A stretch of 64,000 nt of DNA from Cupriavidus pauculus. GTDB taxonomy: Bacteria; Pseudomonadota; Gammaproteobacteria; Burkholderiales; Burkholderiaceae. The number at the start of each line of letters is the position of its first letter. The first letter of the stretch is position 1. The stretch lies in NCBI RefSeq assembly GCF_003854935.1, contig NZ_CP033969.1, positions 3,534,001 to 3,598,000 on the forward strand. The letters are read 5' to 3'. The position numbers and the translations under genes were made by a program. Positions 1 to 8,222 of the stretch are shown piece after piece. Under the pieces are notes generated by a model. That model was given only the letters and a program-made list of their open reading frames with translations, had not been told where the DNA came from and did not search any database.

Positions 1-99
1 GGTCAGCAGGGCGACCTGGACTTCGGGGCTACCCGTGTCGTTGGCACCGCGGGCGAACTTCTGGATGACTTCGGACTTGTTGATATTGGCAACTGCCAT
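1..99 (-). CDS. rpsO: 30S ribosomal protein S15 (N-terminal part, cut by window edge)
   Basis: S15 binds 16S rRNA in the platform of the 30S subunit. Only the first 33 codons are inside the window. They begin [18 protein letters not shown] and contain the family-typical stretch [14 protein letters not shown], so the identity is safe although the gene is partial. The start is fixed by an AAAGGA ribosome binding site about nine bases upstream. In many bacteria S15 represses its own mRNA through a structure in the leader. A leader of roughly 105 bases is present here, but no specific fold was worked out. Confidence 0.93.
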   Translation of the reverse strand, partial: MAVANINKSEVIQKFARGANDTGSPEVQVALLT

Positions 100-210
100 G
101 ATGATTTCCTTTCACTTGCGATCGCTGCAGCGCGGAATGCGCCGCCTGCGTCGTGCCTTGTCTTGGCATCTGCCGCCCCATGGCCGGGGGCCAACGGACG
201 ACAGCCGCGC

Positions 211-239
211 ATTATAGCCGAATTCCTTCCCGCGGCGAA
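211..239 (-). promoter_or_regulatory. probable rpsO promoter
   Basis: Read on the minus strand there is a perfect -10 hexamer TATAAT (216-211), preceded after 17 bases by a weak -35 TTCGCC (239-234). It lies just past the stop of the upstream binding-protein gene, so rpsO has its own promoter and an untranslated leader of about 105 bases. The -10 is convincing and the -35 is poor. Confidence 0.55.
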
Positions 240-258
240 ATCCGCGCGCCGGCAGCGC

Positions 259-1527
259 TCAATTGCGCGGCGGGCGCTCCATCCGGCACGTGGTGGGCAG
301 CGTGGTCTGGGCGGTCTTGAGCTTCTTCACGGTGCGGAACCCGTAGCCCGACCCTTCGTTGTCGAAGCGCACCTCCCCGCCCTGCCGGGCCATCACCGAC
401 ACGTACAGCGGCTGCAGGACCTGGTGGTCGTCGGCGCGCACCGTGGCCTCGTGGAAGCCGTTGGTGAACCGCATGTCCTCCAGCGCGTAGGCCACGGCGG
501 CAGCCTCGGTGGATCCGGCCTGCTCGATCGCGCGCGCCAGCATCTCGACCATCATCTGCATGCGCAGGTGCACGTAGTCGTCGCGCGGATCGGGGTAGCG
601 CGTGCGAAACGCCTGGTAGAACGCGTCGGACGCCGCGCCGCCCACGTTCGGGTGCCATTCGGCCACGGCCAGCACCCGGCCCACGCCGGCATCGCCCATC
701 GCCGCCGGGGCGCCCAGGCCGTTGCCGTAGAACGTATAGAACCGGGCCTTCAGGCCGCCCTCGCGGGCCGCCTTGATCATCAACGTCAGGTCGTTGCCCC
801 AGTTGCCCGTGACCACGGCGTCGGCGCCGCTGGCCTTGATCTTGGCCACGTAGGGCGCGAAATCCTTAATCTTGCCGATCGGATGGAATTCGTCGCCGAC
901 GATCTGGATGTCCGGCCGCTTGGCCGCCAGCATCTCGCGTGCCGAACGCGCCACCTGGTGGCCGAAGCTGTAGTCCTGGTCGATCAGGTAGACCTTGCGC
1001 ACGCCGTGCTCGGCGCGGATGGCCTCGGTCAGCGCCTGCATCCGCATGTCGGCGCTGGCGTCGAACCGGAAATGCCAGAAACTGCAATTCTCGTTGGTCA
1101 GCGTCGGATCGACGGCCGAGTAGTTCAGGAACAGCACGCGGGCGTCCGGCTGGCGCTGGTTCTGGCGGTTGATCGCCGCCACCAGCGCGCTGGCCACGGC
1201 CGAGCTGTTGCCCTGCAGGACGAACGGGATGCGCTTGTCCACCACGCTGCGGAACTGGATCAGGCTTTCGTCGACGTTGCCCTTGCTGTCGAACGTGACC
1301 AGTTCCAGCGGGTGCGCGCCATCCGGCAGCTTGACGCCGCCGCGCGCGTTGACCCGCTCCACCGCGATCCGCAGGTTGCGCACCACGGCCTCGCCCGCGT
1401 TGGCGAACGGACCGGACAGCCCGTCGATCATGCCCAGCCGGATCGGCGCGCCCGACGGCTGCTGCGCCATGGCGCCCGTCGCCGCGCAGCACAGCGCCAC
1501 AGCCAGCCAGCGCCGCACGCGGTTCAT
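259..1527 (-). CDS. ABC transporter substrate-binding protein, branched-chain amino acid type
   Basis: A 422-residue periplasmic binding protein of the Leu/Ile/Val-binding (Peripla_BP_6) family. It opens with a signal peptide (basic MNRVRR, hydrophobic core, AMA cleavage site near residue 21), then the family hallmark IRLGMIDGLSGPFANAG. Such proteins capture amino acids, amides or aromatic acids and pass them to a LivHMGF-type ABC importer. No permease or ATPase gene lies nearby, so it is a solitary binding protein and its ligand cannot be read from context. Another in-frame ATG at 1542 has a GGAG ahead of it and is also possible; 1527 was chosen because it gives a normal-length signal peptide. 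The gene diverges from the lipoprotein gene at 1651. Confidence 0.85.
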   Translation of the reverse strand: MNRVRRWLAVALCCAATGAMAQQPSGAPIRLGMIDGLSGPFANAGEAVVRNLRIAVERVNARGGVKLPDGAHPLELVTFDSKGNVDESLIQFRSVVDKRIPFVLQGNSSAVASALVAAINRQNQRQPDARVLFLNYSAVDPTLTNENCSFWHFRFDASADMRMQALTEAIRAEHGVRKVYLIDQDYSFGHQVARSAREMLAAKRPDIQIVGDEFHPIGKIKDFAPYVAKIKASGADAVVTGNWGNDLTLMIKAAREGGLKARFYTFYGNGLGAPAAMGDAGVGRVLAVAEWHPNVGGAASDAFYQAFRTRYPDPRDDYVHLRMQMMVEMLARAIEQAGSTEAAAVAYALEDMRFTNGFHEATVRADDHQVLQPLYVSVMARQGGEVRFDNEGSGYGFRTVKKLKTAQTTLPTTCRMERPPRN

Positions 1528-1650
1528 TCGGATCCCACCCATTGCCACTCCAGTCATTCCAGTCGCTGCGAAAGCCGCGATGGTACACACAGACCGCCGG
1601 CCACCGCTACACTGGCGATCAACGCACTTTCGCTGCCGTTCACCGAGAAA

Positions 1651-2193
1651 ATGATGCTTTCCCCGAAATATCGTGCCGGCCGCTGGATGTCCGCGGCGCT
1701 GCTGGCCGCCGCCGCACTCGCCGGCTGTGCCAGCCTGGGCCCGGCCCTGGCGCCGGTCAGCACCGGCCTGAAGCTGGTGGGCCAGCCGCAGAGCGCCTTG
1801 GAGGCCACCTTCGGCAGGCCCACAGACGTCTACCGGCTGGACGACGGCACCACGCGCTGGTTCTATTCCAAGCAGCCGCTGGGCGAATATTCCTACGCCG
1901 CCGACTTCGACCGCGACGGCCGCCTGACCAATTTCCGCCAGATGCTGACCACGACCGAGCTGTACAAGTCGCAGGTCAACGTCTGGACCAAGAAGGACGT
2001 GCTCGAACATTTCGGCGCGCCGCGCGAGCCCATCGAGTACTACCCCCGCCTGCGCCAGGAAGCCTGGAGCTACCGCTTCCTGCACGAGGACCAGTGGTAC
2101 TCGATGTTCAACTTCATGTTCGACGATGCCGGCGTGCTGCGCCGGACGCTGATCACGCCCGACCCGCTGCGCGACCGTCCCGACCGGCGGTAA
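1651..2193 (+). CDS. small outer-membrane-type lipoprotein of unknown function
   Basis: A 180-residue protein with a lipoprotein signal peptide: basic start, alanine-rich core and lipobox LAGC around residues 22-25, predicting acylation of the cysteine. The mature part has two similar motifs, a GRPTDVYRLDDGTTRW stretch and a later GAPREPIEYYPRLRQEAW stretch. These resemble the repeat seen in SmpA/OmlA (BamE-like) domains, where a Gly-x-Pro turn precedes a strand ending in an aromatic residue. I infer a periplasmic beta-rich lipoprotein and no defined role. GAGAAA lies just before ATG 1651; the next codon is also ATG and could be the start. Confidence 0.7.
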   Translation: MMLSPKYRAGRWMSAALLAAAALAGCASLGPALAPVSTGLKLVGQPQSALEATFGRPTDVYRLDDGTTRWFYSKQPLGEYSYAADFDRDGRLTNFRQMLTTTELYKSQVNVWTKKDVLEHFGAPREPIEYYPRLRQEAWSYRFLHEDQWYSMFNFMFDDAGVLRRTLITPDPLRDRPDRR

Positions 2194-2200
2194 ACGACAA

Positions 2201-2239
2201 ACCGCCCGGCCATGCGGGATACGCAACGGGCCGGGCGGT
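2201..2239. terminator. GC-rich hairpin between convergent genes
   Basis: An 11-base inverted repeat (ACCGCCCGGCC at 2201-2211 and its complement at 2229-2239) lies between the stops of the lipoprotein gene and leuA. There is no long T run on either side, so it is a hairpin that may end transcription weakly in both directions. Confidence 0.4.
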
Positions 2240-2302
2240 CCATGACGGCTGGCGCTTCGTGGGCGCCGGCCGTCGCATCGCAGGATTCAGGTCAGGTAAG
2301 GG

Positions 2303-3844
2303 TCAGATCTGCGGGTTGATCTTCTGCACGGCCTTGTCGTGCAGCTTGTTCAGCGCGGCCAGGTAGGCCTTGGCCGAGGCGGCCACGATGTCCGGGTCGG
2401 TGCCTACGCCGTTGACGATGCGGCCGGCCTTCGACAGCCGCACGGTCACTTCGCCCTGAGCCTGGGTGCCGGCCGTGATCGCGTTGACCGAGTACAGCAC
2501 CAGTTCGGCGCCGCTCGACACGCGGCCCTCGATGGCATGGAGCGTGGCGTCGACCGGGCCATTGCCCTCGGCCTCGCCCACCTGCTCGGTGCCATCGGCG
2601 TTGAACACCACGCGGGCGTGCGGGCGCTCGCCGGTTTCCGAACGCTGCGACAGCGACACGAAGCGGTAGTGTTCGTTGGCGTGCTCCTGCTCCTCGTCGG
2701 ACACGATGGCCATGATGTCCTCGTCGAAGATCTCGGCCTTCTGGTCGGCCAGCTCCTTGAAGCGGGCGAACGCGGCGTTGATCTCGGCCTCGCTCTCCAG
2801 CTCGATGCCCAGCTCCTGCAGGCGCTGCTTGAACGCGTTGCGGCCCGAGAGCTTGCCCAGCACAATCTTGTTGGCCGTCCAGCCCACGTCTTCCGCACGC
2901 ATGATCTCGTAGGTGTCGCGCGCCTTGAGCACGCCGTCCTGGTGGATGCCCGAGGCATGCGCGAAGGCGTTGGCGCCCACCACGGCCTTGTTCGGCTGCA
3001 CCACGAAGCCGGTCACCTGCGACACGAGCTTCGAGGCCGGCACGATCTGCGTGGTATCGATGCCGACGTCCATGTTGAAGTAGTCACGGCGCGTCTTCAC
3101 GGCCATCACCACCTCTTCCAGGCTCGTGTTGCCGGCCCGCTCGCCCAGGCCGTTGATCGTGCATTCGATCTGGCGCGCACCACCCAGCTTCACGGCGGCC
3201 AGCGAGTTTGCCACGGCCATGCCCAGGTCGTTATGGCAGTGGACGGACCAGACGGCCTTGTCCGAGTTCGGAATGCGCTCGCGCACCGAGCGGATCAGCT
3301 CGGCATAGCCTTCCGGCACGGCGTAGCCGACGGTGTCCGGCAGGTTGATCGTCGTCGCGCCTTCGGCAATCACGCCTTCCAGCACGCGGCACAGGAAGTC
3401 CATATCCGAACGGCTGCCGTCCTCTGGCGAAAATTCGATGTCGTCGGTGAACTGCCGCGCAAAGCGCACAGCCAGGCGGGCCTGTTCGTAGACCTGGTCC
3501 GGCGTCATGCGGAGCTTCTTCTCCATGTGCAGCGCCGAGGTGGCGATGAACGTATGGATCCGGAACGAGTTGGCCGGCTTCAGGGCCTCGGCGGCGCGGG
3601 CGATGTCCTTGTCGTTGGCGCGGGCCAGCGAGCAGATCGTCGAATCCTTGACGACCTGGGCGATCGAGCGGATGGCCTCGAAATCGCCGTTGGAGCTGGC
3701 CGCAAAGCCGGCCTCGATCACATCGACCTTCAGGCGTTCCAGCTGACGCGCGATGCGAATCTTCTCTTCGCGGGTCATGGACGCACCGGGCGACTGCTCG
3801 CCGTCGCGCAAGGTGGTGTCGAAAATGATGAGTTTGTCAGACAT
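2303..3844 (-). CDS. leuA: 2-isopropylmalate synthase
   Basis: LeuA condenses 2-ketoisovalerate with acetyl-CoA, the first committed step of leucine synthesis. The 513-residue length is normal for the long bacterial form. The N-terminal TIM barrel starts at [20 protein letters not shown], which carries the metal-binding Asp and catalytic Arg of the DRE-TIM family. [16 protein letters not shown] and the NGLGERAGN stretch are also present. The C-terminal 150 residues form the LeuA regulatory domain that binds leucine in the family. The start at 3844 has AGGAG eight bases upstream and matches the family N-terminus; an upstream in-frame extension runs through the attenuator and is rejected. Expression is probably attenuated by the leader peptide and terminator just upstream, in addition to feedback inhibition. 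Confidence 0.97.
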   Translation of the reverse strand: MSDKLIIFDTTLRDGEQSPGASMTREEKIRIARQLERLKVDVIEAGFAASSNGDFEAIRSIAQVVKDSTICSLARANDKDIARAAEALKPANSFRIHTFIATSALHMEKKLRMTPDQVYEQARLAVRFARQFTDDIEFSPEDGSRSDMDFLCRVLEGVIAEGATTINLPDTVGYAVPEGYAELIRSVRERIPNSDKAVWSVHCHNDLGMAVANSLAAVKLGGARQIECTINGLGERAGNTSLEEVVMAVKTRRDYFNMDVGIDTTQIVPASKLVSQVTGFVVQPNKAVVGANAFAHASGIHQDGVLKARDTYEIMRAEDVGWTANKIVLGKLSGRNAFKQRLQELGIELESEAEINAAFARFKELADQKAEIFDEDIMAIVSDEEQEHANEHYRFVSLSQRSETGERPHARVVFNADGTEQVGEAEGNGPVDATLHAIEGRVSSGAELVLYSVNAITAGTQAQGEVTVRLSKAGRIVNGVGTDPDIVAASAKAYLAALNKLHDKAVQKINPQI

Positions 3845-3925
3845 TTGTGGAGCTCCTGGGCTGTGCCTTATGTGCTGTACCGCTGGCCCGCCTTCACCAC
3901 GCCGGGCATTCGGATCGGAATGCAA

Positions 3926-3961
3926 AACGCCCCGGCGTGCATGGATGCAGGCCGGGGCGTT
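3926..3961 (-). terminator. leuA attenuator hairpin
   Basis: On the minus strand an 11-bp stem (AACGCCCCGGC pairing with GCCGGGGCGTT) encloses a second 5-bp stem (TGCAT/ATGCA) and is followed by a short T run (GTTTTGC). It lies 47 bases past the leader-peptide stop and about 80 bases ahead of leuA. That is the position of the terminator in ribosome-mediated attenuators. The T run of four is short, so termination efficiency is uncertain. Confidence 0.75.
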
Positions 3962-4007
3962 GAAAAATCCTTGTGATTTCCGCGCTAGGGGCGAACCGTC
4001 GATCCCT

Positions 4008-4088
4008 TTAGCGCGCGCGCGTCCCGACCCGATGGCCTAGTAGGCCACCTAGGGTGGTGCGGGCGATTAGGATCTGGCGCGAAATCAT
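4008..4088 (-). CDS. leuL: leucine operon leader peptide
   Basis: A 26-codon reading frame ATG to TAA encoding [18 protein letters not shown] followed by HRVGTRAR. All four leucines (codons 7, 13, 16 and 17) are CTA, a codon that is very rare in this GC-rich genome, where the neighbouring genes use CTG almost exclusively. Two of them are adjacent. This is the signature of a leucine-sensing leader: shortage of charged tRNA-Leu(CUA) would stall the ribosome and prevent the downstream hairpin (3926-3961) from forming. The frame also contains overlapping inverted repeats (CCACC/GGTGG and GGCCTA/TAGGCC) that could be the alternative stems. No Shine-Dalgarno is present, and the predicted transcription start is at or within two bases of the ATG, so it may be translated as a leaderless message. 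Confidence 0.82.
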   Translation of the reverse strand: MISRQILIARTTLGGLLGHRVGTRAR

Positions 4089-4095
4089 GTCGGCG

Positions 4096-4124
4096 ACTAT
4101 AGCCGGTTTGCCAGCGGCGCGCAA
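4096..4124 (-). promoter_or_regulatory. promoter of the leuL-leuA transcript
   Basis: Minus-strand TTGCGC (4124-4119) and TATAGT (4101-4096) are separated by exactly 17 bases, a good sigma-70 match. They fit in the 51-base gap between the kbp stop and the leader peptide. The first purines after the -10 are at 4090 and 4088, the latter being the A of the leader ATG. Confidence 0.72.
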
Positions 4125-4139
4125 CCGGCGGCAACCCGG

Positions 4140-4643
4140 CTATTTCGGCGGGATGCGCAGCTTCTGACCCGGGTAGATCTTGTCCGGGTGCGTCAGCATC
4201 GGCTTGTTGGCCTCGAAGATCTTGTTGTACTCGGCGCCGTTGCCGTACGCCGCCTGGGAAATCGCCCAAAGCGTGTCGCCCTTGACCACGGTGTGCCACT
4301 GCGATGCGTCGGTCTCCACGTTGACCGACATCTTGTCCTCCACCGACGCCACGCCCTCGACGTTGCCGCAGCACAGGATGATCTTCTCGCGCGTGGCCTG
4401 GTCCGGGGCCACGCCGAACACGGTCACCTTGCCCCGCGAGCCATCCACCGTCACGGTCAGCCCGGTGGCGGAGAGCCCCATCTGGGCGATGTACGCCTCG
4501 ATCGCGTCGCCGGCCGCCCGGTTGGCCGCCTCGGCCTTGTCGGCCGCGCCGGGATTGGCCGTGGCCGCATCCTGGGCCGCCTTGGCCTCGCCCTTGCCGA
4601 ACAGCTTCTCTCCCGCTTCCTTGATGAAGTCGAACATGCCCAT
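4140..4643 (-). CDS. kbp: BON and LysM domain protein, Kbp (YgaU) type
   Basis: A 167-residue soluble protein. The start MGMFDFIKEAGEKLFGKGE resembles E. coli Kbp/YgaU. An Ala-rich linker (about 20-45) is followed by a BON domain (about 45-110, with VTVDGSRGKVTVFGVAP) and a C-terminal LysM domain (about 115-165, HTVVKGDTLWAISQAAYGNG to IYPGQKLRIPP). E. coli Kbp (149 residues) is a cytoplasmic potassium-binding protein; that role is transferred by family resemblance only. AAGGAG precedes the start. It lies between pssA, which ends in its own terminator, and the leu promoter, so it is likely transcribed by itself. Confidence 0.8.
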   Translation of the reverse strand: MGMFDFIKEAGEKLFGKGEAKAAQDAATANPGAADKAEAANRAAGDAIEAYIAQMGLSATGLTVTVDGSRGKVTVFGVAPDQATREKIILCCGNVEGVASVEDKMSVNVETDASQWHTVVKGDTLWAISQAAYGNGAEYNKIFEANKPMLTHPDKIYPGQKLRIPPK

Positions 4644-4686
4644 GTCATTCTCCTTGGGGTGGGTGTAACGGACTACAACGCGCGCA

Positions 4687-4712
4687 AAACAAAGGGCGCC
4701 ACGAGGGCGCCC
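4687..4712 (-). terminator. terminator downstream of pssA
   Basis: On the minus strand the stem GGGCGCC-CTCGT-GGCGCCC (4712-4694) is followed by TTTGTTTT, a clear intrinsic terminator 16 bases past the pssA stop. Confidence 0.85.
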
Positions 4713-4727
4713 TTCCACAAGACGAGA

Positions 4728-5633
4728 TCAATGGCCGTTGCCATCGCCGCTGCCGCCGCCGGCTGGCCGCGACTTGCCGACGCTGCCCCGCTGCCCGTGG
4801 ATGGACCGCCAGGCCCACAGCACATAGCCGGAGATCGCATAGGCGACGAACAGCCCAAACAGCGCCACGGGCGGATCGGACGACACGATGACGAACAGCA
4901 CCAGGACCAGCACCATCATGCCGAACGGCACCCGGTAGCGCACATCGAGCGCCTTGCCGCTGTAGAACGGGGCATTGGACACCATCGACAGCCCCGCATA
5001 GAGCGTGATCGCGAACGCCACCCACGGCATCCACAACTCCTTGACCGGCAGCTTGTTGTCGATGGCCAGCCAGACAAAGCCGGCCACCAGCGCGGCCGCG
5101 GCCGGGCTCGGCAGGCCCTGGAAGAACCGCTTGTCGATCACGCCGATGTTCGCGTTGAAGCGCGCCAGCCGCAGCGCGGCGCACGTGCAGTAGACGAACG
5201 CCGCGATCCAGCCCCATTTGCCCAGGTCGTGCAGGATCCACTCGTACATGACCAGCGCCGGCGCCACGCCGAACGACGTCATGTCCGAGAGCGAATCGTA
5301 CTGCTCGCCGAAGGCGCTCTGGGTGTTGGTGATGCGGGCCACGCGGCCGTCCATGCCATCGAGCACCATGGCCGCGAAGATGGCGATGGCCGCCACGTCG
5401 AAGCGCATGTTCATGGCCTGCACGATCGCGAAAAAGCCCGCGAACAGTGCCGCCGTGGTGAACGCGTTCGGCAGCAGGTAAATGCCGCGGCGGCGCGGAC
5501 GCACGTACTCGATGTCGTGCTCGTCGGCATCGTCGTAGCCGGCGTCGTTGCGAAGCTGGTTGTGGCGGAACGGGCGCAGATGCGTCACATTGCCGCTGCT
5601 CACGCGCTTGTTGCGTCGGTTGAAGGCACCCAT
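4728..5633 (-). CDS. pssA: CDP-diacylglycerol-serine O-phosphatidyltransferase
   Basis: Makes phosphatidylserine from CDP-diacylglycerol and serine at the inner membrane. The CDP-alcohol phosphotransferase signature DG-x2-AR-x8-G-x3-D-x3-D is complete (DGMDGRVARITNTQSAFG, then the QYDSLSD aspartates) near residues 93-118. It is flanked by about seven to eight hydrophobic segments; the polar N-terminal 50 residues and the C-terminal tail are cytoplasmic-type. At 301 residues it belongs to the multi-spanning type II (Bacillus-like) PssA, not the peripheral E. coli enzyme. GGAGA precedes the ATG. It lies 31 bases downstream of psd, the next enzyme of the pathway, so the two are co-transcribed. 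Confidence 0.95.
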   Translation of the reverse strand: MGAFNRRNKRVSSGNVTHLRPFRHNQLRNDAGYDDADEHDIEYVRPRRRGIYLLPNAFTTAALFAGFFAIVQAMNMRFDVAAIAIFAAMVLDGMDGRVARITNTQSAFGEQYDSLSDMTSFGVAPALVMYEWILHDLGKWGWIAAFVYCTCAALRLARFNANIGVIDKRFFQGLPSPAAAALVAGFVWLAIDNKLPVKELWMPWVAFAITLYAGLSMVSNAPFYSGKALDVRYRVPFGMMVLVLVLFVIVSSDPPVALFGLFVAYAISGYVLWAWRSIHGQRGSVGKSRPAGGGSGDGNGH

Positions 5634-5664
5634 GCCAGGTCTCCTGTCGCTGACCGGTCCGGCG

Positions 5665-6318
5665 TCAGGGCTGCACGTCCAGCTCGGCGAGCACGGTCGA
5701 CGAGGCCGACACCTTCTCGCCGATCGTCACGCGCGGACGGGCATCCACGGGCAGGTACACGTCCACGCGCGAGCCGAAGCGGATGAAACCGTAGCGCTGG
5801 CCGCGCGACAGCGTGTCGCCCACCTTGGTGTAGCAGAGAATGCGGCGCGCCACCAGGCCGGCCACCTGCACCAGCGTCACCAGCTGGCCATCGGCCGCGC
5901 GGCGGACCACCACCGCGTTGCGTTCGTTCTCCAGCGACGCCTTGTCCAGGTCCGCGTTGACGAACTTGCCCGGGAAGTATTCGAGCTTCTCTACCTTGCC
6001 GTCCAGCGACGAGCGGTTCGAGTGCACGTTGAACACGTTCATGAACACGCTGATCTTGAGCGCCTCGCGGCCGGCATAAGGGTCCTGCGTCTTCTCGACC
6101 ACGACGATGCGGCCGTCGGCGGGCGCCAGGATGGCGTTGGGCGCCGACGGGATCGGGCGCGGCGGGTCGCGGAAGAACTGCAGCACGAAAATCGTGATGA
6201 TCCACAGCGGCAACGCCCACCAGAAACCCGCGCTGACATGCACCAGCAGCGAGATGATGAAAGCGCCGGCCAGGAACGGCCAGCCTTCACGGGCGATCAG
6301 CGGATGAGGATAGTTCAT
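5665..6318 (-). CDS. psd: phosphatidylserine decarboxylase proenzyme
   Basis: Decarboxylates phosphatidylserine to phosphatidylethanolamine. The 217-residue form is the short PSD-A type. A membrane anchor spans about residues 14-45, the core contains [11 protein letters not shown] and [15 protein letters not shown], and the C-terminal [11 protein letters not shown] holds the serine pair (206-207) where self-cleavage should create the pyruvoyl cofactor. The start [15 protein letters not shown] matches the family, although the ribosome binding site is weak. It follows two terminators after ilvC, so it has its own promoter, probably within 6319-6411, and is the first gene of psd-pssA. Confidence 0.93.
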   Translation of the reverse strand: MNYPHPLIAREGWPFLAGAFIISLLVHVSAGFWWALPLWIITIFVLQFFRDPPRPIPSAPNAILAPADGRIVVVEKTQDPYAGREALKISVFMNVFNVHSNRSSLDGKVEKLEYFPGKFVNADLDKASLENERNAVVVRRAADGQLVTLVQVAGLVARRILCYTKVGDTLSRGQRYGFIRFGSRVDVYLPVDARPRVTIGEKVSASSTVLAELDVQP

Positions 6319-6411
6319 GCAAGCGTTGTTCTGTTGGTCGCGTAAGGTCGACAAACCCGGCGCACGATGCTGCACATGCAGGCCATGCGGGGCCGTCGGA
6401 GCGAAATATAA

Positions 6412-6434
6412 GAAAAAATCAGGCCTGCGCCTGA
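6412..6434 (-). terminator. second terminator after ilvC
   Basis: Minus strand TCAGGC-GCAG-GCCTGA (6434-6419) followed by six Ts. It backs up the larger hairpin at 6460-6521, so two terminators separate ilvC from psd. Confidence 0.7.
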
Positions 6435-6454
6435 AAAAGTCCGACAAGGATAAC

Positions 6455-6521
6455 AAAAAGCCGCCCAGTCGCCGCCGAAATGTCCCGTGCATTGCATAAG
6501 ACCGGCGGCCGACTGGGCGGC
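6455..6521 (-). terminator. main terminator of the ilvBHC operon
   Basis: A long, near-perfect inverted repeat (the arm GCCGCCCAGTCG and its complement at the ends of 6460-6521) is followed on the minus strand by TTTTTG. It begins about 60 bases past the ilvC stop. Confidence 0.8.
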
Positions 6522-6580
6522 CGTGGCAATCGCGGCAGGCCCGGCCGGTTGGCCAGGCGCGCCGCCGCTGCCCGTACTGC

Positions 6581-7615
<1,035 letters not shown>

Positions 7616-7730
7616 TCAGATCTTCGTATTTGGGGTGGCGGCGCAGCGACCCACGGGTGCGTGCGGGCGCCGCGCTGCTTCGGGATACTGCTGTCGGCTT
7701 GTGGCCGTGCTCTGTTGCCGGGGGCGCCGG

Positions 7731-8222
7731 TCAGACCTTCAGGATGCGCTCGCCGCGGCCGATGCCGGAGCCGCCCGTGCGGACGGTTTCCAGGATCGCG
7801 GTGCGGTCGATGGCATCGAGGAACGCATCCAGCTTGCCGCCGTTGCCGGTCAGCTCGATGGTGTACGTCTTTTCGGTCACGTCGATGATGCGGCCACGGA
7901 AGATGTCGGCCGTGCGCTTCATTTCCTCGCGCTCCTTGCCGACCGCGCGGACCTTGACCAGCATCAGCTCGCGCTCGATGTGCGCGCCTTCGGTCAGGTC
8001 CACCACCTTGACCACCTCCACCAGCCGGTTCAGGTGCTTCGTGATCTGTTCGATCACGTCGTCCGAGCCGGTGGTGACGATGGTCATCCGCGACAGCGAC
8101 GCATCCTCGGTGGGGGCCACCGTGAGCGTCTCGATGTTGTAGCCACGGGCCGAGAACAGGCCCACCACGCGCGACAGCGCGCCGGGTTCGTTTTCCAGCA
8201 GGACCGAGATGATGTGACGCAT
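7731..8222 (-). CDS. ilvH: acetolactate synthase small (regulatory) subunit
   Basis: Regulatory subunit of acetohydroxyacid synthase; confers valine sensitivity and full activity on IlvB. The 163-residue chain has an N-terminal ACT domain (MRHIISVLLENEPGALSRVV, residues 1-75) and the C-terminal ALS_ss domain ending ERILKV. Its ATG overlaps the ilvB stop by one base (TAATG), implying translational coupling that keeps the subunits in proportion. Confidence 0.96.
   Translation of the reverse strand: MRHIISVLLENEPGALSRVVGLFSARGYNIETLTVAPTEDASLSRMTIVTTGSDDVIEQITKHLNRLVEVVKVVDLTEGAHIERELMLVKVRAVGKEREEMKRTADIFRGRIIDVTEKTYTIELTGNGGKLDAFLDAIDRTAILETVRTGGSGIGRGERILKV

Noticed and set aside
163-1650. 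Long plus-strand frame running into the lipoprotein gene
   Set aside because: It is antisense to the binding-protein gene. Only the part from 1651 has a start, a signal peptide and a lipobox.
3845-3925. N-terminal extension of leuA by 27 residues
   Set aside because: It would begin inside the attenuator hairpin with a TTG. The internal ATG at 3844 has a good ribosome binding site and the conserved N-terminus.
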